A stretch of DNA of 64,000 nt. Origin: Pipra filicauda. Taxonomy: Eukaryota > Chordata > Aves > Passeriformes > Pipridae. Positions 42,120 through 59,300 of this stretch are shown here, piece by piece. Location: NCBI RefSeq assembly GCF_003945595.2, contig NW_024104620.1, forward strand, positions 4,025,927 through 4,089,926, in the 5' to 3' direction. The first letter of the stretch is position 1. Each line of letters starts with the position of its first letter. Both the position numbers and the translations under genes were made by a program. A model generated the notes under the pieces. That model was not told the origin of the DNA. It saw only the letters and a program-made list of their open reading frames with translations, and made no database searches.

Positions 42120-45100
42120 AACTGCATGTGAAGTTAAACATTAAACACCAAAATCTTCCTTAGAAAATAACTAATCACTATGAAACGCTATTTCAAAGTA
42201 CCTGTTTTCCAGTGCAAACATGTTGCCTGGCTCCAGGCCGGAGTCATTTCAGGCCGTGAAGCCTGGGGTTACTACTGCTGACCTCTGCTACACCAGAGTT
42301 GTCCCTTTGGTGGCAGGATTGGCCGGACAAGACTTGGATAGAAACGTTCCTCTACCGTTTGGATCACCTGGGGGATTGCTTATGCACTGCACCTCGTGGG
42401 AGTTCCAAGAGCTCACCAGGGATGCTGACACATGGACCTGTGACATTGTCAGCACCACAGAAGGGACCACTGGGCTGGGAGAGCCTTGAACAGGAATTGC
42501 AGACAGGCTGGGGTTCTGGGTCCTGCTCTCCCCCGGCTGAAGGGGGTGAGACACACACAGGGTCATCACACACATCATCCTGCTCTTAACCCTGGCTCAC
42601 AGAAGTAGCTTTGTTAAGTCAATCCTCGCTGGACATGCCCAGCCCTGGGCTGCTGCAGCAGCCCTTCAGTACCAAGCAGAGGCAGCCCCTCCTGCAGGGT
42701 ACCTGTGGGGTCCCTGCTCCAGCACCCTCGGCACTTCAAGCCCCATCAGCCAGGAGCTGGTGTCCTTGAAAGGCCTGCACTGACATCCCCAACATCTGCA
42801 ATAATCCACCCATCTTTATGTGCCTCACACCTCACTGTGCTGTAACTGTGATTCCCTGGCTACGATTCCCCAGCTTTTGCATATTTGAAAAGCACTTAAC
42901 TCCATCCCGTACGTGACTAGGAAAGAGCATCCCCCAGACTTCTCAGTATTTGACTTGGTTAAATTTCTCATCTTACTTTTTAACAGCATTTTGCCTGACT
43001 CTTTTGCTAGACCTGAGCTGCTGTTTCATGTTGTCCACACTTTTCCCTCTTCTTCCCCCACCGTGTTACCAAGGGAACTTTCCTCTCCCTGAACTTGGTG
43101 GCACTTGTTAATACTTTTTTGACTGGTTGCTTACCAAGGCTGCTGTTCTGATGAAAGATGAATGTCATTCTTCCTTCAGCAGTCCCTTGCTCCAGCTCTC
43201 AGCCCCATCAATAATTCAGCCAGGCCTCGACAACATTAGCTCTGGGTGAATATACCACACTCATGCCAATTAACTGACTGAAAGGGCTCGGGAGAGACAG
43301 GCAGGAGATTTCTCTTAATTTTATGAAGCTCTTTTCTGAACTTCTAAAAACTGAGTTAGTTCAAAGAATAAAATCAGAGCAGAGATTCTGACACAGTTCA
43401 AGAGGTGCCAAGAGACTCCAACAATGGATGTGCTAAAGCCCATCAGGCTCCTCTCCCTCGCTTGTCTCCACCTGCTCTGACTGACACAACACTGCACGTT
43501 CCCTGGGACAGAGCCTATCCCTGCTCATGTGCTCCTGACTTAATGAGCTGCTGGAACATGACTGCAGCATGTCTAGACAAACATCATCTCGGTGGCTCTT
43601 TGCTTATGAACAGCCTTGCCCGTGGAGAACAGCGACTTGGAACGACTCGGAAACCATATATAGGGCCCTGTGGATGGAGTGTGTGTGACTTGGATGGGAA
43701 ACAGCCTTGTCTTCCTGCTCTCATCACTGGCCACTTGCTGAACTTACACATTTGGAGAGAGCTCAAAGAACCAGAAGGAATAATTAGCTGTGTGGAGGCC
43801 AGGTCTGAGGAAGCTCTTTCCCTCCTGGGCATTGTTGTACTCACCAGGGGTGGGTGAAAGGCTTGAACTTGTTACTAGTCGGCTGCTGCTCTAAGGCCTT
43901 CCTGGACTACACTCCTGGTCTTGATTCCCGTTCCAGGGGAAAGTGCCAGAGCTAGTTTTCTGTCAAGGACGAAGGGATGAAGGGGGTTCAGGTCCCACAG
44001 GGATTTAAACAGGAGGAGCTAGAACCATTACTGATCTGCTCCTCATAAAAATATTAGAGTTGAGCAATGAAAATGCCTCATTAGCCCAAACGACTCGGTA
44101 GCTGTGAGAGAAAGGAGACAGTTACCCAGACAATTAAAGAGACAAAATGGGTGTAAAATTCCAAACACAGAGGAGATCCAGACTCAGCTCTGCAGCTCAG
44201 CAATGCTTTGCAAACCCTCACGACCTCCAAGAAGCTGTACTGATACAGGTAGCAGAAGAGGGCACTGGGAAAGAACTGACAAGTCTCATCAGAAAGGGGA
44301 GAAAGCAGGAGGGCTGGTACTGACCCCACAAGTCCCTTGCTGTGGGCACACAGTGGCTGCACCACTAAGGCTGTTTGTAGGGTCACAATTGTGGTAAAGC
44401 TCAACCCCAACCTTTCCTCGAGTCTGCTCCTTCTGTTTCTCTCTTAACAAGCCCCAAAGGCCTCTCTCGGAAGCAGCTTTTTGCCTTCTCCTGATGCCAC
44501 CTAGTGCCTGTCCCCAGCCTGCTCAGCCAGAGCCCAGCCCTCGGAGCCACCACAGCTCCTGCAGAGGAAAGGAGGGAGTGGGGCCAGGACTGCCAGGAAC
44601 TGCCTGATGGCAGCAGGGAGACAGCAGCTGGAAAACAGCTTGGAAAACTGTACCCCAGGCAGCACGTGGACTGGAGCACAGCTTGGGTAACAGGTACTGA
44701 CACTGCAGCAGGAGCTGTTGGGCTACAATACAAAACAAGAAATGGGATCACTCTTCAGAGCTTTCTTTGGATGAGAACTTGTCATCCCCAGAGATGAGGG
44801 AGAGAGGGAGTCAGAGTGACTACAGAGAGCCCCTGGAAGCACAGCAAACCCTCAGGATCTGTGTTCCCCTCCCTGTCTCCCCAAAGAACACCGACCCATG
44901 TTGGTGTCACCTTAACCAGAGCCGAGTGTTTAATGGAGTGCAGGGAGGGACAGGGGCACAGTGGATGTGCCGGGAGGGGGATCCCACTGAACTGGGCACG
45001 GAGCCTTCAGAGCAGCAGTAAAGGAGTGGAGGCAGATCCATCTCACAGAGTACAACGGAAAACAACTTATGCATCTGGGGGCAGCATTAGAAATAATGAT

Positions 45101-45224
45101 GCCTCCTAAGGACTCGCAAATACCCAGGCCCGAGGCAACTCAGCATGACTGAGATGAGAGATTTGTCAGCACAGCTGATTCCCCAACATCAGTACTGAAC
45201 AGCAGGCAATGGAGCTAAGGTTTG

Positions 45225-45263
45225 TTTTTTATATATATATATATTTATATTTATATATATAAA
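45225..45263. repeat. (TA)n-rich microsatellite
   Basis: An alternating TA/TTTA stretch of about 39 bp flanked by unique sequence. Confidence 0.9.
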
Positions 45264-45370
45264 GCGCCTATCACCATATTGATAAACATTCTTTGGAACC
45301 ACTCCGAGGGCAGAGGTAAGAACAGGAATTAGCCTGTGGGTACCTCAGCACTTCTGTTTCCAACCAATTT

Positions 45371-45376
45371 AAAAAA

Positions 45377-45425
<49 letters not shown>
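45371..45425. repeat. Poly(A) run, 55 bp with one C
   Basis: An almost pure A run on +, or T run on the SRM-sense strand. No target-site duplication or retrocopy body was seen on its 5' side, so it is called a mononucleotide repeat rather than a retroposon tail. It lies just beyond the candidate SRM poly(A) signal. Confidence 0.9.
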
Positions 45426-45426
<1 letters not shown>

Positions 45427-45461
45427 CCACAAGACTTTGCTGCCAGCCTGCCTGGCTGGTG

Positions 45462-45467
45462 TTTAAT
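45462..45467 (-). terminator. SRM: Candidate SRM poly(A) signal ATTAAA
   Basis: ATTAAA on the minus strand about 620 nt after the SRM stop, followed about 37 nt later by the long T run. No AATAAA was seen on the minus strand between the stop codon and this point. The assignment is inferred. Confidence 0.4.
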
Positions 45468-46085
45468 ACTGCTACTCCATCAGGGTTGGAGGGAGACCTA
45501 TTGTGAATGGCAACAGTTTGCACTGTGACTTCTCCAGCCGTGCTGCAGAGCAGTGCAGGTGTCACAGGAGGGCAGAGGGACACGGAGGCTCAGACCCGTT
45601 ACCAGTCAAACGTCTCAGCAGCAGGGAGCTCCCACGAGGAGAGAGCGAAGCTCACCGTGCACAGAGCTCTCACTCTCTGTGCTTAAGGCCGAGTCAGGGA
45701 CCCTTTGGACTCTTCCCAGATCACCAGACAGAAATATGTGTCAGTTATAAATACATCATGTCAGTTGGGGGTGGAGGTGGGACGGGGGCGCGGGGACGGG
45801 GGATTTAGGGTGGGTGCAGGGAGGAGAGAAAGGAAGAAGACACCTTACGTTTCCAGCACTGGAAAGAACAGTTTTGACCTCACGCAATAAGTCACTGGAC
45901 CTTTTCAATAGTCTTATCTGGCTTGTGCCCCATCATCTGTTACACATCAAAGGGAATGTTGGCTGGCAAACGGGTTAAACAATCCCACACAGTGGAGAGC
46001 AAATCTGCAGTCTGCTGGGAAGGTCCCAACCACATCACTGACGATCTCAGGGTCCACCTTGAAGGAAGGAAGCAGCTTCTCAGTC

Positions 46086-51245
<5,160 letters not shown>

Positions 51246-51254
51246 TTAACGAGG

Positions 51255-51675
51255 GTGACCGGGGGGCTGGAGCGACTCTCCGGAGGAAAGGCTGAGGGAG
51301 CTGGGCCTGTTCAGCCTCCAGAGGAGACGCCGAGAGGGAACCTCCGCAGTGTCTGTCAGTGGCTGCAGGGAGGGGGCAGAGGATGGACCAGGTTCTGCTC
51401 GGGGGGGCCCAGCAATGGCACAAGAGAACGGGGCAGAAACCGGTGCCCAGGAAGTTCCACCTGAACATGAGGAAGAACTTCTTCCCTGTGCAGTGACCCA
51501 GCTCTGAACAGGCTGCCCAGGGAGGGTGGAGTCCCCCTCACCGGGGATATTCCAGACCCGTTTGGACACAATCCTGTGCCATGTGCTCTGGGATGACCCT
51601 GCTGGAGCAGAAAGGTGCGACCAGATGACCCACTGTGGTCCCTTCCACCCTGACCCATCCTGGGATTGTGTGGAT
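51255..51675 (+). mobile_element. CR1 LINE 3' end
   Basis: Carries CR1 blocks: ggaaaggctgagggagctgg, gcctgttcagcctccagagg, the gaggaagaacttcttccctg segment, gaacaggctgcccaggga and the tgacccactgtggtcccttc segment near the 3' end. It is sense-oriented on +, opposite to SRM, and begins about 330 bp upstream of the SRM start codon. Confidence 0.92.
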
Positions 51676-53176
51676 GTCACAAAAGCAGGTTTGGTTCTGG
51701 TGCTGGTGGGCCATGGCCTGTGCTCAGCTCGTGCTCCGAGGAGCAGGCCTTGGGAGAAACACATCAAGGTTCTACCAAGAGTAGTTCTCCAACCATGTTA
51801 CACAAAGATCTCCAACAACTGCTGCACAACAGCAAATCAGCCCCAGAGTCGTGGATCCCAGTGCTACAACTTGACTGGCACAGCCAGATGAATAAAGCAC
51901 ACAGGGATTTGCTACTCACTTCTATTAGAAACGTTTTTAAAAACTGTGGCAACTCACAAAATGAAAACAGAAAAGACCTGAAATTAAGATCACCCTTGAA
52001 ATGTCACTTTGCATGGAACTTTAAGTAGAGGACTTAAACTAGAGAGATTTTAATATCCCTGGGGGCAAGGGAGTTTTTAGTAAGACTTACTTGTTCTTCA
52101 CGTTACAGAAACAACCAGAACTGGTAAAGCTAGAGAGGGAATTGGCAGCCCCTGCAAATGCACTTAGAGACAATTGCTATTTAACTGCCTCTTTACGAAA
52201 ACATTCTCCAATATTCAGCCATGCAAGCAGATTTTATGAGCAGAAAGAGACTGTTCCACCATTACAATGCTGCTCAGTTGGCTCTGTTCACACTAAGATA
52301 CCTAAGAACCCTCCTCTGTTCCTTCCACTCCCTACTCCCCAAAAACAGTGGAAGAGACTGAAAACAAACTCAATCCTAAACCTCCCCACAGTCTTTATAA
52401 AATAAAGCCCTGTTAAAATGTCATGTTCCTTACCTCTGCACAGCAGCATTACCAGCCAGCAGTGGTCAGCATTAGAATCAGCTCTGTCGTCCATCCACCA
52501 AGTACTGATACTGTTTCTGATACTCTCTACAAAGACTTTGGGGTAACTCACTGTGGGTATTTAAAACCTGGAGATGTTAGTTTAGCTGTAGAGGTTCAGC
52601 TGCAGCACAGAACCCACTGCCTTTCCCCAGCCCAACACTGCACTCTGTTTGTACCTTCTGCCTAATGCTATTACTTTCACTCTATAACTTTATGGTGAAG
52701 CCACTGACCTCTGATCCCAAAAGTATCCTAACTATTTTTTTTTCCCTTGGAATAAAGTCTTTGTTTAAAAATACACAAACACTGCCAGGTAAACACACTC
52801 ATTTTTCATATTACCTTGTCCTGTAAGAGTTGAGCTGTGCAGTTCAATTTGTAAGCAAGGTCTAACATAAAAGACAGTCTGGCCTCATTTCCTCCTCTGG
52901 ACTGCTGGGGTTTGAGTCATATCTACTGAATCTATGACTTTCCTGCTGCCTTTAGAGGTGCCAAGAGGTTCCTCTCATACTCCATTGATATGCTGGTTCT
53001 GGACTTCAGGCAACTCCAACAAGTGACAAGTTCAGCCTAACTGTGTTTGAGGATACAGGATAAACTTTCAAAATTATAAAAAAGGCAACATTATGAGTAT
53101 AATTAGAAAAAAAACAATGTGAATATAATAAAAGTGGTATCAATTAAAATGTTTTTCCTTTTGGAACAAAAAGAGT
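51676..53176. other. SRM–EXOSC10 intergenic DNA
   Basis: No exon or repeat family was recognised. It is AT-leaning, with several A and T runs. Open frames are short and without domain resemblance. Confidence 0.5.
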
Positions 53177-53182
53177 TTTAAT
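53177..53182 (-). terminator. EXOSC10: Candidate EXOSC10 poly(A) signal ATTAAA
   Basis: ATTAAA on the minus strand about 125 nt after the EXOSC10 stop codon, consistent with a short 3' UTR. Confidence 0.55.
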
Positions 53183-53305
53183 GGTCTTAAAAAAACATTT
53201 TCTGTACAAAAATTGCTCAATGACCGGTATTTGCCTCCTCGTGGTGACAACACTTCTAACTATTGTTTCCTTCAGCAGCAACTCCCACAGGTCCTGTAAC
53301 AAGGA

Positions 53306-56300
53306 TTATCTCTTTGGCCAGTGGTGTGTCGAACCCCTGCAAAAGAGTTACACAAACACTTTAACTCCTGCTCTAAATTCACTCAAGACTGAACACTGAC
53401 GATGTTACAATGATTCTATCAAGGGTCCTGATGCAGACAGAGCCCTTACCCCCTCCAGTGCTGCCCTTACCTAGTGTTGCTCTTTTATGACTAAGTAACA
53501 CACAAGACTCATCTCTTGTAAGCTAAACATTAAGTATCCATTCAGAACAAGAATGTTCATGCTTGGCAGTACTGTTATTTGTCTTCCTCCCAAGCCAGGC
53601 AGATGTTCTCCCCACCTCCACCTACCTTTGTGGTCAAAGAAAGCAACTCCCACATCCATTAACACAGACTTTTACCTCAGCATTTCAAACCTTCCACTCA
53701 GACTTGTCTTTGATTGCATTAATCCTGACTAAGTTTCTCTTTTTTTTCCTTTTTTTCCCCTTTAAACTGACGTCAAGCCATGACACAACCTCTTCCCACT
53801 AAACATGTGCTTCAGCTCCCACAGCAGCAGAGCACAATTAGCTGTGCTCTGCCCATGGCTCCAGGGCAGGGGTGTGCAAACACTCCAGCTGGGTCAGAGC
53901 AGGCTGACAACACACCTCTCAGCCTTCCCCGCCAGGTAGGACATGCTCCGGTTTCCAGACTGTTGAAGTTTGTTAGCTCCAGCAAATTTCTGCAGAGAAG
54001 AAACAAAACACCAGCACAGTGAGGTTCCTGCCAGATCCAGTGTATCCTGTGAGGTTCATGTGCTGCCAGGTTGTGCCACCCTCACACCACTCCATCCACA
54101 GCGTGAGCTTTATGCTTTAGGGCTGCTCTGAGTGCACCTGAGGAAGTGCTGTTCTACTGCTCTGACCTGGACATGTGAGGCACAATACCCCACTGACAAC
54201 AAATCTTACCCAGCTAGGCAGAAAGACCTGTACAGGCTGTCCCAAATTCACCATTTGGTTTCATTTTTTATCCTGGAACAAGTTTCAACTGACAGGATTG
54301 CACAGGAAACTGTTTCCTACTCTATCAGGCATAAACTAGTTCAGCTTCTAAAACGCAATCTTTTTGAATGTCTCAGATGCTCCCTGGTAACATTTCCCCT
54401 CCAGTTAAATAAGCAGGAAGGCTGCATGCACAGGGGAGGCTGAAATGCAAGAAATGGGCTTCAGAACTTAAAATTAATGCTCAAGCACCCAGTGAGTTCA
54501 CACACGGGCTTCCTGTTACTTCCTGCCTGAAAGCCCATGGACACGACACATCAAGCACCCAAACACCACGTGTGAGCACTATGCAGGTATAGATGGGGGG
54601 TTTAGGTACCCAGGTTTGCAGGGGACAGCACAGGAACTGCCCTAAGTTTGTGTTTGATTGTTTATGTTTTCTTTCTTCTCTTCAATCTCAATTAGGAGTA
54701 AGTGAAAAATCTCTGAGCTCAGACTGTTTTCCTGATAACAGCACTTGGGGAGAACATGAGCAACACACAGACCTGAAATGACCTGGAACCATTGGAATGA
54801 CTGAGATTTTTGAGAGTGCCTTGAATTTGGTACTGGGAATTTGTAGTGGTGTGCTGTGGTCCAAGTGTCATGCCTGTGATGTGTGGAGGTGTAGGTGTGA
54901 ATAATGTACGAAGAAGTGGGAAACAAAGAGTCTGAGGGGCCCCAAGGAAGCTCCTGCTAAATGGGAAGCATGAACTTGTGGCTGGAAGCTGCACCTCAGC
55001 ACCAAGTGCTGTTAGGGAACATTCTGCACACCCAGAAAAGGTGATCTGTCCTCCCCAGTTTGGTACACACTGTCACCCACATTTCTGTTCCTCTTTTCAT
55101 GACAGGCCCATACCTTCCCTGTGTAAGCTTGCTTGGCAGGATCAAATTGTGGCGACTGCTTCGATTTGCTGCTTCCTAAAGGAGAGAGGAGAAGCTGTCA
55201 CTAAAATTCTCCATAAAGAACAATGCATTCCACAGTGTTCCTCTGATGATATGGAGGTTTTGTTGTAGTCTCCCACACAGTACAACTCAGAACAGTCTCT
55301 TAAGGACAGGGGATGCTTTTGAATAGGTGCTTCTTACAAAGGAGTCCAATCCTCTTTGCCTCCTAGTTCCCGAGTCCAATTAAACAGATGACTTTCTCCA
55401 TGGAGAAAAGAAACAAAACCCAAATCCACAATCCATTTGGCCAAAGGTTTCAGGATTTTGTTTCCAAATCAGAAGGGATGTTGAAGTGTTCATTCCTCAA
55501 GTCAACTTCTTCAAGTGCTTCCCCACTGTACGGTAAGTGCACTGTAACAGTCTGCGCTGCCTTGCCACCCACATTCCCACAAGCCTTCTCCAGGCTCAGC
55601 TGGCAACGTTTTCCACAGCCTGCAGCACTCTAGCAGGGGATCAGATCTTACCTGCAAACACTTTGAAGTTGGACTTGCTGTAATCAAAGGGGGTAAACTG
55701 CTTTGGTGCTTCCAGCTCCTCTGGTTGCTGGGGGGGTTTTGGCCGTTTCTTCTCCTGTGTTGGCAACTCCGCTCCCGTTTCACTCGTGTCTCTTTCCCTC
55801 TTCCTATTTGCTTGTTCCTGCTGGGAAAGCAACCCACAGAAGAGAACCAAGGACAAGGTCAGGAGGGGAGAAAGAAACATCCCTGCACAGGCACCGGGGT
55901 GCAGATGAACTGCCCAGTGGAGCCAGGCCCCAGCGACAGCTCCTGCCTGTGGCAATAACAGTGTGGGGAGAAAGCTCTCTGCTCTTCCTGGGGCCTAAAC
56001 TGCTTTGTTTTTTTTCTCCTCACACAGCAGGCACTTCTGAGCTAAAAAGCCAAGCTGTCATTTCACAGGATATCAGAGGCTGAGACCTGCTGTGGCCGCA
56101 CTGGCAGATTTGGGGGAGCCTACGTGGAACAAGTGAGGAGCTTTGGGGGAACAAGTGAGGAGCAGAAGTGCAGCAGTGGAAAAATTCCCTACTGAGCACA
56201 TGGAGGGATGTGACAGTGTGCACAGCACAGTTTGTAGGGCCTGTTGTTACACCCAGGGCAGCACCACTGTCCAAACACTGACATTCAGGTGTTCCAGAGT

Positions 56301-59300
56301 GACAGGGCTCAGGGTTTCACTCTGAACTGCTGTAACAGTCAAGATGGGCACAGTCTGGAAGGAGGGAATTCCATGACATACCATGGCTTGCTGACGAACA
56401 GACACAACGTTTTGTGTTGTGTTTTTATGCACCTTCTGTGCCTGGGCACGGGCAGCTATGGAGACAAACAAGCATTACTGTAAAAAGCAGCAGTAAGTTA
56501 GCCAGGAGCTTACAAAAAGCAAGCAAAGCAGCAAGTCTCAAACTAAACATAGTATAAACATTACCAAACTACAAAATTTCTCAGGAAATCCATCGTCTAC
56601 AGGAAACAACCTATGTGCACAGGGAAAAGCATGCTGGCACACACCCTGAGGAAGGGAGGAATGGCTGTACCTGACTCCTGGGCTGCTTTCTTACTGATTT
56701 CATTCTTGGGCTTCTTCTGTACTGGTGCCTGACTCATCAGCTTCCATCGATTGCTGATCTGCAATGAAAAAGTGTCACCTGGAACCACTTTGTTTGAAGT
56801 TTTACGGCAAAAGGGAGTTTATAAACTTGCTTCCACGTGCTGGTCTTCATTAAGAGTACAAAAGATCAAATTGGATGGTAAAAGAGATTAAGATCTGCTG
56901 CACCAGGTGAAGTAAAACCAAGTGCTTTAAAAGTTCTGAGCTACAAACAGGTCATGAGAACAAAGGCAGATACTTCAGCAGTAGTTGCAGTTTTGACAGA
57001 CAGTGGAATGTCTCCAGTCCTGGTTCTCCAAAGAATATAAATGCCACAGAAATATGTCAAGTTTCTCAAGAAGAAAAAAAAATACTATATTGCTGAGGTT
57101 CCCAGAGCAAAACAAACTACTTATTTGTTTCTTTTGTACCACTTTGCAGGAATTTTTAGCACAAGCCTTACCTCATAAATTTTTGATGATGGGTCAAACT
57201 TGGCAGATTGTGAGATATAGGTAGAATTCTCCTCTGGAGGTAGGTACTGTAGAGAGGCAAAAAAAACATTTTGCTTTAAACACAGTGCATGACATTTATC
57301 TCATTGCTAAAATGCTACTTGTTGTAAATCAGTGAGTTCATATTTGAGAAGCATTCTGCAGATGGAACACCTTGTGGAAAAAGAGAAGTTACTGCAGCTA
57401 TGCCCAAGAGAAATATTAAAGAAAAACCAACTGAAAAAAGCCCCACAAAACCGAAAAACCCCAACAAACCAACCCTCAACCGCACACCAGAAAAAGTTGG
57501 TTTGATATTATTTCCCAGTAATTTGCCACTACAAATCTGCAGCAGTATTCTATTGTTCAGCTCACTAACTCTAGCCATAAAGTAGAGATGAAAACGTGAT
57601 GCAAATTTCAAAAACCTCAAACTTGATTAAAAAAACTAGAGAAAGGTTGTTTATTATGTAGACTTATATCCAAGAGGCATTTAAATGTGTTTTGAAAACA
57701 AGTCCACACGTGTCTTTGCAAGAAGAACAACCCCTTGATTCCAGTGAGGAGCAGCTGATGCTCTATCAAGGTCTTAAAGATACACCTGAAAAACCAGCTC
57801 AGGACATTCTCTGCACTGGGTATTTTGTGAGTCCCACTACAAATATGTATTGGGAGCTTTTACCATTTTAAATGGATTTTCAAAGGACTCCATTATTAGC
57901 TGAGCTTTCCGCTGTGCAGTGGTTAAAGGCCTCTTATTTCCTTCGTCTCCATCACTTTCCTTAAAAGAAGAAAAAAAAAAAGAAATATTAACACAAATAT
58001 TCTCTTAGTTTGGCTACTGCTGTTTCAAGCATGGCTGTTTCTCACTCTGAACCCCCACCGAGAGCAGTGACCCTCCAGAGACATTGAACTTGCTGGCCTT
58101 CTAACCCAGCTGTTGGGTTATGCCACACACCTGACAGGAGTCAGTGCTGTTGCCAGGCACGTCCCTCCTTATTATCTCTTGCAACACTTCCACACAGTTT
58201 TATCAGATTATTAAGTCTGTTTTCTAATACTTCAATATGGACACTCACAAACGTGCTGCTTACACTGAATATGCTGACAGTGGCAGTAGCAACAAGACAT
58301 GCTGGCTCTGGCTGAATATCTTGACTATTCGTTGTCCTCTCACTGTCTGAGAAGAGACAAGCATCTTTCAAAACTGGTGCAGGCTCTGCATGAAAAGGAG
58401 ACAAAATTTTTATTAGATACTTGTGTATTTTACTGCTCTTTCGTGTAATGAGATTCCTCTGAAAGTTTTTTCAGGGCCATTTATTTCCTCCATGTCAAAG
58501 CCCCACCACTGCATTATTAGCACAGCTTTTAGGTTAACTCTAAATTACCCAAGGCAGAGTTGCTCTGAAAATCATCCATAGGAATCCGTGAGCTGTCGTG
58601 TGGTCCAAAGAGGGCATTCTCCAGCTTCTGCAGAGGGATTCAAATTACAAACACAATTAATACACTATGAATCTATGGTTTCACACACTGCAGACACTTA
58701 AGACAGAAATTCAAACAAAAGGATGAAATTCCTAATGTAGCTCACCTGCCAGAGCACTTTGCAAAAGGCTACCTATGCAAACACCCAGTGGTTAATGGAG
58801 ATGATTTACTTCACACACAAGAGGAGAATGAACGACTCAGCCTTATAAACTCATCTAAAACCTCTCTTCTTACAGCTCAGTCAATATATTTTAACACATA
58901 TGAAACTGTCCAGCAGCCAGAGTGTTTGCTGATACAGCCTTAAGTGCTGCTTTATAGTGGTTTGTAAAACACCAATTTACAGCTGGTAATGTTATGAGTC
59001 TAGCACAGAACACAAACATTAAGCTAAAGCTGAGAGATCTGTAAAAGGGATGAGATAAGCAATTCACTAGAAAGTAGAATTTTGCTACATTTGTTTCCAA
59101 GTTTAAGGCTGAAGACATTAGGTAAAAATACCATGTAAACAGTACCTCAGGGGTGGGTAGAGATGCTCTCTTCTTGGCAGTTGAAGTAATCTCCGACTAG
59201 AATGGGAGAGAAAAGTAAGTTACTTAAATGTACCTGCCCTGTTTCTTCTAGGCTGGCCTCCTTATCAATGTTTTCAACACATTCATTACAAGCTAGCAGT

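Larger units (their letters stand above)
38031..45440. other. Gene-poor interval between CORT and SRM
   Basis: No coding exon was recognised. It holds a weak MIR-like relic, a CR1 3' end, an AT microsatellite and a long A run, listed separately. Open frames such as 43405-43857 (+, 150 codons) show no known domain, no splice context and unremarkable composition. Confidence 0.5.

Noticed and set aside
43405..43990. 150-codon + frame and possible solo LTR (atatataggg box, short terminal patterns)
   Set aside because: No matching TG…CA ends, no target-site duplication and no second copy in the window, so an LTR call is not supported.
57400..57490. A/C-rich stretch in an EXOSC10 intron, considered as coding
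   Set aside because: Low-complexity CCCCAACAAACC-type sequence with no splice sites in phase with the neighbouring exons.
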